5,985 nt of DNA from Gammaproteobacteria bacterium (lineage in GTDB: Bacteria > Pseudomonadota > Gammaproteobacteria > Enterobacterales > Kangiellaceae), in the NCBI GenBank assembly GCA_002401655.1, contig NVTT01000035.1, positions 1,112 to 7,096 of the forward strand, given 5' to 3'. The notes beneath the pieces are model-generated. The model made no database searches, was not told the DNA's origin, and saw only the letters and a list, made by a program, of their open reading frames with translations. The translations under genes and the position numbers were made by a program. Shown piece by piece: positions 1 through 5,985 of the stretch (positions are counted from its first letter, which is position 1; each line of letters opens with the position of its first letter).

Positions 1-2894
1 TGAGCATCCATTCCAGCCTCTATTCCCATAGCAATATCTCTTTCCATTACATTAGCAGACAAAGCTATTACGGGAATATTACGAAACTGTTTACTTCTTC
101 TAATGGCGCGTGTTGCGGTATAACCATCCATCACAGGCATCTGCACGTCCATCAGGACGCAATCAAACTGATGAAGCTCTAATTGCTCAAGAGACTCTTT
201 CCCATCTTTAGCGGTCATAACATTCATCCCAGAATTAGTCAGCATTTTTTTTGCAATCATCAAATTAACTTGATTATCATCAACCAACAAAATGTTCCGC
301 CCTTTTAATAAAGCTAGCCATTTTTCTTTTTTGAGGTTTATTTCTCGATCTTGAGCCGTATCATTAAGCTTATTTTGCTTGCTATAGCCTAAATCACAGG
401 TGAAATAGAAGGTACTACCTTCTCCTAGTACACTTTCAACCCATATATTACCATTCATTAATTCAACAAGGTTTTTACTAATTGACAAACCCAGACCGGT
501 TCCGCCAAATTGACGTGTGGTTGATGAATCCGCTTGGCTATAATCTTTGAATAATTTATTTATTTGACTAGCGGTCATACCGATGCCAGTGTCCTTCACT
601 GAAAACTCAATGCTCATTTCTTTGTCCGTATGCTTGCTTGATTTGATAGCAATATCAATGCATCCTTTTTGAGTAAACTTTGATGCATTATTACAAATAT
701 TTAATAATACTTGCGCTAATCGAAACCCATCCCCTATAAACATTTTTGGTAATGAAGGGTCTAGTGAATAAGTAATACTGACATCGGCATGGACAAGATT
801 TATTTCAGTTTGCCGTATGACATTAGTAATGATTTTTTCTAAAATAAAAGGCACATTTTCTAATTCTAACTTACCCGCTTCTATTTTTGAAAGATCCAAA
901 ATGTCATTGATCAAAATTAACAATGACTCAGCGGATGAATTAAGTGTATGAATATATTCTTTTTGCTCAGCATCTAGATTAGTATTTTCTAATAGTTGAG
1001 CCATGCCAATAACCGCGTTCATCGGAGTCCTAATTTCATGACTCATATTAGCTAAAAAATCATCTTTTGTACGATTAGCCTTTTCTGCAATATCTTTCGC
1101 CTTTTCGGCTAAATATTTTGCATCTTTGAGTTTCAGCTCTATTGCTATTCTCTGTTTTACTTCATCCTGTAATCTTTTATTGGAACGAGTAATAAACAGA
1201 ATAATAAAGAGGAAGATCAACCCAATTGGCAAAGTCCATTGCACAATCGTAATTAGATCAAATCCGACATCTACTTTTAAAGCTAACCAACGATTAACAA
1301 TAACTTTACTTTCATCTTCCGAAATACTTAATAATGCCTTATTCAAAATAGGAATAAGAGGTTCTAAACCTTTTCTCACTCCAAACGACAATGCGTCGTG
1401 GTAAGGCGTATAAACGGCTATTTTAATGTCATCCCGGTTATTAATTCTTTTTTCATATGTGATGATAGCCAAGTTATCCACGTATCCAAAAACTTCACCA
1501 TCTTCAACTAAATCTAGTCCTTCTCTAATATTTTTTACCAAACGGAGTTTAATACGCGGATGATTATCTTCCAATTTTTGTTGAATAGCATAATTACTAA
1601 CGACTGCGATTACTTTGTTATCCAAATCATCCATCTCTTGAACATAATCGGCATTATTTTTGGTAACAACTACGTTAGAAAAATCAACATAGGACTCTGT
1701 AAAGTTTAAATATTCTTTGCGATTTTCTGTTTGCCCTACTCCAGGTAATAAATCAAGTTCTCTAACTTTGACTTTATTAAGAACTTCAGTCCAAGTGTTG
1801 CCTGATTCGACTTGAATGTTAAGTGACAATTTTTCTGCGACTAAAGACAAATATTCCGCACTAATGCCAGAGTGATTACCATCTTTATCAAAAAATTCAA
1901 ATGGAGCCCACTCTGGATCAATTCCGACAAGAAGCGATGAATGCTTAGCTAGGTAATCTTGTTCTCTTTGGGTTAATGTAGATACTAAAGATGTTCGTAA
2001 CGTTTCAAAAAATGCAGGTTCGCTAGGCAACCATTTTTTTTCAAGTTTAATAATTTTATCGATGGGTAGTTTTTTAATCCCTTTGTTAATTATTGACTTT
2101 AAATAGGCTTTTTCTTTTGGTATTAACGCATGGGCGGTATTACTAAAGACAATTTTTTCACTTTGATTAAAAGCACCCATAATTCCTAACTTACCTAGTT
2201 GGGCGTTCATAAATGAGGTTTCTGTTAAAATAGCATCTATTTTCTTATTAAGTAATCTATCGATGCTATTTTCAATTTCTGCAAAAGCGGAAACTTTAAT
2301 ACTAGGATAATTTGTTCTTAAAAATGTTTCTTGAAAAGAGTCTTTACCGACACCAACTACTTTACCTGCTAGCTGATTAAGTGATGGTGTATTTTTATCA
2401 TCTCCATGATAAAAGAGCGTTGTGCTATTGCGGTCAATCGGCAATGAGAAAACAGCCCACTTTTCTCGCTCTTCATTGATAAATAGTCCCGCATGAAAAT
2501 CAACACTGCCCTCTTTAAGCATTTTAATATTCTGAGGATAGTCGCCAGGTACAAAAATGATCGCTTGTTTAGAGACCTTAGCCCAAGCATTCCATATATC
2601 AATATACAAACCTGCGGGTTTACCATTAGGTAATATCAAAGAAAAAGGGGGATTATTCTGCATGACAGCAATACGCAGTACTTCTTTTATCTCGTTAGAA
2701 TTTTGTAATGATTTATTTTGTAAGACTGGATCTGGTAAGACTTGATTTTGTATAGGCGGCTGATTTTGTTCGGCTGAATTAACCTCTAAAACCTGAAAAC
2801 AAAATGCCAAAATAATAAGTAGAGGTGTAGCATAAAAGTGGCTAAATAATCTATTTAACCTATTATTAAACTCCTTTTTAAGCGGTTTTCTCAT
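1..2894 (-). CDS. BvgS/EvgS-like hybrid sensor histidine kinase with two SBP_bac_3 domains (C-terminus cut by window edge)
   Basis: Inner-membrane sensor that should bind a small periplasmic ligand, autophosphorylate and pass phosphate to its own receiver. The frame is open from ATG 2894 to the window edge: 964 full codons, with about 20-30 residues probably missing. Visible order: basic N-terminus and hydrophobic segment (about 21-38); Q/N-rich linker (42-70); SBP_bac_3 domain 1 (about 72-293, with Arg143 in the usual ligand-arginine region); SBP_bac_3 domain 2 (about 322-540); one membrane helix (about 547-568); charged coiled coil (570-612); HisKA with His619 in [12 protein letters not shown]; HATPase_c with Asn735/Asn736, DTGIGM from Asp768 and GGTGLGL from Gly797; receiver with Asp872/Asp873, phospho-acceptor Asp916 and switch Ser946. 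The receiver lysine lies beyond the window. There is no PAS or HAMP. ATG 2894 is the only usable start: an in-frame TAA lies at 2901-2903 and the next in-frame ATG is after the hydrophobic segment. Its Shine-Dalgarno is weak. It is the third kinase of the array and probably co-transcribed. Ligand and partner are unknown. Confidence 0.95.
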   Translation of the reverse strand, partial: MRKPLKKEFNNRLNRLFSHFYATPLLIILAFCFQVLEVNSAEQNQPPIQNQVLPDPVLQNKSLQNSNEIKEVLRIAVMQNNPPFSLILPNGKPAGLYIDIWNAWAKVSKQAIIFVPGDYPQNIKMLKEGSVDFHAGLFINEEREKWAVFSLPIDRNSTTLFYHGDDKNTPSLNQLAGKVVGVGKDSFQETFLRTNYPSIKVSAFAEIENSIDRLLNKKIDAILTETSFMNAQLGKLGIMGAFNQSEKIVFSNTAHALIPKEKAYLKSIINKGIKKLPIDKIIKLEKKWLPSEPAFFETLRTSLVSTLTQREQDYLAKHSSLLVGIDPEWAPFEFFDKDGNHSGISAEYLSLVAEKLSLNIQVESGNTWTEVLNKVKVRELDLLPGVGQTENRKEYLNFTESYVDFSNVVVTKNNADYVQEMDDLDNKVIAVVSNYAIQQKLEDNHPRIKLRLVKNIREGLDLVEDGEVFGYVDNLAIITYEKRINNRDDIKIAVYTPYHDALSFGVRKGLEPLIPILNKALLSISEDESKVIVNRWLALKVDVGFDLITIVQWTLPIGLIFLFIILFITRSNKRLQDEVKQRIAIELKLKDAKYLAEKAKDIAEKANRTKDDFLANMSHEIRTPMNAVIGMAQLLENTNLDAEQKEYIHTLNSSAESLLILINDILDLSKIEAGKLELENVPFILEKIITNVIRQTEINLVHADVSITYSLDPSLPKMFIGDGFRLAQVLLNICNNASKFTQKGCIDIAIKSSKHTDKEMSIEFSVKDTGIGMTASQINKLFKDYSQADSSTTRQFGGTGLGLSISKNLVELMNGNIWVESVLGEGSTFYFTCDLGYSKQNKLNDTAQDREINLKKEKWLALLKGRNILLVDDNQVNLMIAKKMLTNSGMNVMTAKDGKESLEQLELHQFDCVLMDVQMPVMDGYTATRAIRRSKQFRNIPVIALSANVMERDIAMGIEAGMDA
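1068..1109 (-). repeat. Two adjacent 21-base (7-codon) units in the coiled-coil linker
   Basis: On the minus strand the first unit starts GCCGAAAAGGCG (1109-1098) and the second GCAGAAAAGGCT (1088-1077), 10 of 12 bases matching in exact 21-base register. The encoded peptide repeats AEKA with seven-residue spacing (residues 596-602 and 603-609). The paralogous kinase has one unit here, making its linker exactly 7 residues shorter (38 versus 45 residues from the conserved LQ to the phospho-acceptor histidine). Confidence 0.6.
2699..2770 (-). repeat. Degenerate CAAAAT / AGTCTTAC repeats encoding a Q/N-rich periplasmic linker
   Basis: Between the hydrophobic N-terminal segment and the first binding-protein domain the minus strand contains CAAAAT four times (encoding Gln-Asn at 43-44, 49-50, 59-60 and 64-65), AGTCTTAC twice and TTACAAAAT twice. 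The result is a low-complexity Gln/Asn/Pro linker of about 29 residues. The neighbouring paralogue has about 17 residues here with no such repeat. It looks like local slippage or duplication in a tolerant linker. Confidence 0.55.
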
Positions 2895-2955
2895 TAGCAG
2901 TTAATTCTTTACTCTTTTCAGGTATGACACATCAATATAAGGGAATCAATGGTAG
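2895..2955 (-). other. 61-base intergenic gap between the two large kinase genes
   Basis: This is the longest non-coding stretch in the window. Read on the minus strand it has no stem-loop followed by a T-run, so no intrinsic terminator is visible. It also has no convincing -35/-10 pair: the best hexamers (TTGATT, CATACC) are poor in the -10. Only weak purine-rich sequence (AAGAGTAAAG) precedes the next start. The simplest reading is an internal gap of one transcript. Confidence 0.5.
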
Positions 2956-5823
2956 TTAAGATGAACGATTAATATTTTCCCATATGACTCTTAATAGTAG
3001 TTCATTATCAATCGGTTTGCCTAAGTGCGCATTCATACCTGAATCCAGCGATTTCTGTCTATCGCCTTCCATAACATTGGCTGAAAGTGCAATGATAGGC
3101 AATGATTCTAGTTTGAGTTGGTTTCTGATTGCTCGAGTCGCCTCATAACCATTCATTACAGGCATCCGAATATCCATTAATACAAAATCAAAGGATTTCT
3201 CTGATACTTTTGCAACAGCTTCCTTACCGTTGACCGCTATTTCGACTGAAATCCCTGATTTTATCAACAGATTTTTGGCCACAATTAAATTGATTTCATT
3301 GTCATCTACCAATAAAGCGGTTAATTCTGCCTTTAATATGTTTCTTCGAATTTCCTCAATATCAATGTCTGCGCTTTTAATATCAAGATACTTTGATGAA
3401 TCGACTCTTTCATTATCCTGATTAACTTTACTAGCGGAAATAGTGAAATAAAACTGACTTCCTTGTTTCAATTGACTGGTTACCCAAATATCCCCGCCCA
3501 TCAACTGGCATAGATTTTTACTGATAGCTAACCCTAAACCTGTCCCTCCATATTGCCGGGTCGTCGAGCTATCCGCTTGGCTGTAGGTTTTAAATAATCG
3601 CTCTATTTGAGATTGATTCATTCCAATACCATCATCGCTAACACAAAACTCAAAAAGATATCCATCTTTGCTTTGCGATTTCACCCTCATAGAAAGTACT
3701 ATTGCACCATGTGAGCTGAATTTAATTGAGTTATTAACTAAATTGAGTAATATTTGAGTGAGACGATAACCATCAGATAGAAAGTTACTCGGAACCTCAT
3801 CCGCTATAATAATCTCAAAGGTTATATCTTTATCATTAGTTAATATCTGTATTGATTTATTAAATTTTCTAAAAAATATTTTAGTTTCAACTTTCCTGAT
3901 TTCAATTTCAATTTGTCCCGCTTCAACCTTAGATAAATCAAGAATATCATCGACAAGTATCAACAAGGATTTTGCTGAACCTTGTAATAATTGATTGTGA
4001 GCTTCTTGCTCTTCATTTAATTGCGAATCTGAAAGAATTTGAGAAAAACCTAAAATAGCATTCATTGGCGTTCTGATTTCATGGCTCATGTTAGCTAAAA
4101 AATCATCTTTTGCTCTGTTTGCTGTTTCTGCTTGTTGTTTTGCAAGCTTTAGATATTCTTCTACTACCATTCTGTTTTTAATTTCACGTTGTAGCATCCT
4201 ATTTGAACGATATACCCAAAATATAATTAAAAATAACAACAATAAAATCGGTAATGCCCAATACAACACCGTTACTAACTGAGTTCCAAAGTTAACTTTT
4301 ACAGATAACCAACTATTCATTATTTGATTTTTTTCCCTTTCTGTAATATTAGATAGCGCTTTATTTAAAATTGGTATTAATGGTTCTAATCCTTTACGAA
4401 CTCCCATAGAAATATCTACTTTATAAGGCGTAAATGCAGCAATCTTTAAGTTTTCAAAATCCCCCGTATTTAACTGATAAGTTATTGGAGCCAATCCATG
4501 TACAAAGGCATCTATTTTACCTTCTTTCAGCCATTCAAGACCCTCATATACAGTACCGACTGATGTTACATTTAATTCTGGATGGTTGTTTCGAAGAGTT
4601 TCTTCAGACGATGAGCTTTCCTCTACTCCAACAACTCTACCTACAAGATCATCCAACCCTTGAATAAAGTCGCTTTTCTTTGAGCTCGCAATGACCAAAG
4701 GAAAACTGACATAAGGCTTGGTAAAATTAATATAATTATCGCGTGACTTAGTTCTGACAACTGTAGGTAATATATCGACTTCGCCCAATTTTATTTTTTC
4801 GATAATTTCATTCCAGGTAACATCTTTAATTGGCACCATATCGACATCTAAATTAGTACTTATTATTTTAACGAAATCTGCACTAACGCCCTTGTATTTA
4901 TTATCTTCATCTAACCACTCAATTGGAGTTAAATTAGGTGAAATACCCAAGCTGAACTTATCATTGTTAATTAACCAGTTAATCTCCTTGTTTGATAGAT
5001 TAGCCATAGAAACTTTCGTATTGGTAAAAAAAGAACCTTCTCTAGAAAGCCATTTTCTTTCAATATTTCTTAGATCTACAATCGGTATTTGACTTAATCC
5101 TGAGTTAACAATGTTCATTAAATCAATATTGTCTTTTAATACCAGCCCATGAACTTTATTAGCTAACACGGTTTCTTGGCTGGCAACGATAACACCAACC
5201 AAACCTAATCGACCCAAATGAGATTGCATAAACGGCGTTTCCGCAAATATTGCTTGAATTTTATTGCTTAATAAAAGATCAGTAATATCTCCACCATCAA
5301 CAAACTCACTTAATTGAATATTTGGGAATTCTTGGCGTAAATAATTGGCTTGAAAAGTATCTTTGCCTACAGCAATCGTTTTACCATCAAGTTGGTTTAG
5401 CGTTGGAAAATCTAGAGTGTCCCCATTAAAAAAAAGATTACTATTTATTTTTGCTATAGGTGCTGAAAAACTTGCCCAAGTTGCTCTCGACTCGCTCTTG
5501 AATAGACCTGCATGTAGATCGGCAAGACCATCCCTAAGGCTGTCAATAGACTCTTGATGAGAACCTCCAACAAATTCTATTTGTATTTTATTAATTTCCG
5601 ACCATCGTTTCCAAATATCGATATAGAGTCCGGCGGGCTTTCCATTTGTTAGCAAAAAACTAAAGGGAGCATCATTATTATTAAACGCTATTGTTATGCC
5701 ACCTTTAGAAATGTTTTTTAAGCTTCTTTTATTGCTTTGTATTTCATTCCCAGCAAGAAGTAAGCCACTCTGAGTGACAAATAATATAAAGGCTATCAAA
5801 ATGTTTTTTGTTAACTGTCGCAT
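2956..5823 (-). CDS. BvgS/EvgS-like hybrid sensor histidine kinase with two SBP_bac_3 domains (complete, 955 aa)
   Basis: Complete inner-membrane hybrid kinase, paralogous to the genes on both sides. Visible order: signal/anchor segment (about 7-24); SBP_bac_3 domain 1 (about 42-262, Arg113 in the usual ligand-arginine region); SBP_bac_3 domain 2 (about 290-508, Arg361); one membrane helix (about 516-538); short coiled coil (540-575); HisKA with phospho-acceptor His581 in [12 protein letters not shown]; HATPase_c with N-box Asn697/Asn698, DDGIGM from Asp730 and GGTGLGL from Gly759; receiver with Asp840/Asp841, phospho-acceptor Asp884, switch Ser914 and Lys936. All catalytic residues for autophosphorylation and receiver phosphorylation are present. 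The protein ends just after the receiver, so unlike BvgS and EvgS it has no HPt domain, and there is no PAS or HAMP. It begins 9 bases after the upstream kinase's stop, which suggests translational coupling. ATG 5823 is the first start codon after that in-frame stop. The periplasmic folds suggest amino-acid-like or other small solutes (family knowledge), but the ligand cannot be read from sequence. Confidence 0.97.
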   Translation of the reverse strand: MRQLTKNILIAFILFVTQSGLLLAGNEIQSNKRSLKNISKGGITIAFNNNDAPFSFLLTNGKPAGLYIDIWKRWSEINKIQIEFVGGSHQESIDSLRDGLADLHAGLFKSESRATWASFSAPIAKINSNLFFNGDTLDFPTLNQLDGKTIAVGKDTFQANYLRQEFPNIQLSEFVDGGDITDLLLSNKIQAIFAETPFMQSHLGRLGLVGVIVASQETVLANKVHGLVLKDNIDLMNIVNSGLSQIPIVDLRNIERKWLSREGSFFTNTKVSMANLSNKEINWLINNDKFSLGISPNLTPIEWLDEDNKYKGVSADFVKIISTNLDVDMVPIKDVTWNEIIEKIKLGEVDILPTVVRTKSRDNYINFTKPYVSFPLVIASSKKSDFIQGLDDLVGRVVGVEESSSSEETLRNNHPELNVTSVGTVYEGLEWLKEGKIDAFVHGLAPITYQLNTGDFENLKIAAFTPYKVDISMGVRKGLEPLIPILNKALSNITEREKNQIMNSWLSVKVNFGTQLVTVLYWALPILLLLFLIIFWVYRSNRMLQREIKNRMVVEEYLKLAKQQAETANRAKDDFLANMSHEIRTPMNAILGFSQILSDSQLNEEQEAHNQLLQGSAKSLLILVDDILDLSKVEAGQIEIEIRKVETKIFFRKFNKSIQILTNDKDITFEIIIADEVPSNFLSDGYRLTQILLNLVNNSIKFSSHGAIVLSMRVKSQSKDGYLFEFCVSDDGIGMNQSQIERLFKTYSQADSSTTRQYGGTGLGLAISKNLCQLMGGDIWVTSQLKQGSQFYFTISASKVNQDNERVDSSKYLDIKSADIDIEEIRRNILKAELTALLVDDNEINLIVAKNLLIKSGISVEIAVNGKEAVAKVSEKSFDFVLMDIRMPVMNGYEATRAIRNQLKLESLPIIALSANVMEGDRQKSLDSGMNAHLGKPIDNELLLRVIWENINRSS

Positions 5824-5832
5824 TTTATAATT

Positions 5833-5985
5833 TCAACTTTCCTTGTTTCTACCAACTATACAGCTTGTTAACGCTGATAGTAAAAGTGAAATGTTGACCG
5901 GCTTTCCTAAATGCTCATTCATTCCACACTCTTTAGCTAAGTCCTTATCTCTTTGCATCACATTAGCGGATAAGGCAATGATTGG
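5833..5985 (-). CDS. C-terminal end of a third hybrid histidine kinase (receiver domain tail, partial)
   Basis: The frame entering from the right edge encodes 50 residues and ends at TGA 5833-5835. It opens with [13 protein letters not shown], followed by GMNEHLGKPV. These are the beta4 switch serine and the conserved lysine of a response-regulator receiver, and they align closely with the receiver ends of the two downstream kinases. The tail after GKPV is about 26 residues and contains no HPt domain. By similarity and position this is very probably another hybrid sensor kinase of the same array. Only the receiver end is visible, so a stand-alone response regulator cannot be excluded. The last codons contain the purine-rich AAGGAAAG that probably serves as ribosome-binding site for the next gene. 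Confidence 0.85.
   Translation of the reverse strand, partial: PIIALSANVMQRDKDLAKECGMNEHLGKPVNISLLLSALTSCIVGRNKES
5837..5844 (-). promoter_or_regulatory. Probable ribosome-binding site of the 955-aa kinase, inside the end of the upstream gene
   Basis: AAGGAAAG on the minus strand is the only good Shine-Dalgarno-like sequence before ATG 5823. It overlaps the last codons of the upstream kinase, and 13 bases separate its end from the ATG, which is longer than the usual 5-9. No alternative start codon lies between the upstream TGA and this ATG in the gene's frame. The long spacing and the position before a stop codon fit initiation coupled to termination of the upstream gene. Confidence 0.5.

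Noticed and set aside
2369..2626. An 85-codon minus-strand open frame inside the left-hand kinase
   Set aside because: It lies in another frame of the same strand within the first binding-protein domain, whose own frame is intact with recognisable motifs. Its translation resembles no known family and it has no start signal of note.
2871..2876. AAGGAG, a strong Shine-Dalgarno-like sequence just inside the left-hand kinase gene
   Set aside because: No in-frame ATG, GTG or TTG follows at a useful distance, and the next in-frame ATG would remove the signal segment. It probably just encodes Lys-Glu in the basic N-terminus.
1..2894. Possible frameshift or pseudogene in the left-hand kinase
   Set aside because: Codon phase was checked at the start, domain 1, domain 2, the membrane helix, the H box, the ATP-binding boxes and the receiver aspartates. 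All are in one frame with no stop, so the gene is intact and merely runs off the window.
2895..2955. Promoter or terminator in the 61-base gap
   Set aside because: There is no hairpin with a T-run and no pair of good -35 and -10 hexamers at standard spacing; AT-richness alone gives weak matches.
4434..4667. Plus-strand open frames opposite the kinases (for example 4434-4667 and 1126-1404)
   Set aside because: They are antisense shadows of well-supported kinase domains, with no homology-like motifs and no independent start signals.
5746..5823. Lipoprotein signal at the N-terminus of the 955-aa kinase (LLLAG)
   Set aside because: The position after the LAG-like motif is Asn, not Cys, so there is no lipobox. 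It is an ordinary signal or anchor segment.

Overview
The window lies inside a head-to-tail array of at least three paralogous hybrid sensor histidine kinases, all on the minus strand, so transcription runs from high to low coordinates. The DNA is clearly AT-rich. The protein architecture (two periplasmic SBP_bac_3 / Venus-flytrap domains, one membrane helix, histidine kinase, receiver) is that of the BvgS/EvgS-like sensors common in Gammaproteobacteria. A low-GC marine-type gammaproteobacterium (Alteromonadales/Vibrionales-like) is a reasonable but unproven guess, because nothing here is a taxonomic marker.

Layout in transcription order: (A) 5833-5985 is the last 50 codons of an upstream hybrid kinase, ending its receiver domain. 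(B) 2956-5823 is a complete 955-residue hybrid kinase that starts only 9 bases after the stop of A. (C) 1-2894 is a third hybrid kinase, starting 61 bases after B. It is open for 964 full codons and leaves the window near the end of its receiver domain. There is no gene-free stretch above 61 bases, and no RNA gene, mobile element, CRISPR array or convincing terminator.

B and C are clear paralogues with the same domain order and many identical blocks. Their DNA differs at synonymous sites, so the duplication is not recent. Each should sense a periplasmic ligand through tandem binding-protein domains, autophosphorylate on the histidine of the [12 protein letters not shown] box, and pass phosphate to the aspartate of its own receiver. 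B has no PAS, HPt or DNA-binding output domain. C has no PAS either, and its C-terminus is cut. The final phosphotransfer partner and response regulator must therefore be encoded elsewhere. The paralogues differ most where ligand and signal transmission are concerned: the binding-protein domains, the linker after the signal segment, and the coiled coil before the kinase, where C carries exactly one extra heptad. The simplest reading is a sensor array diversified for different ligands and possibly feeding a shared pathway.
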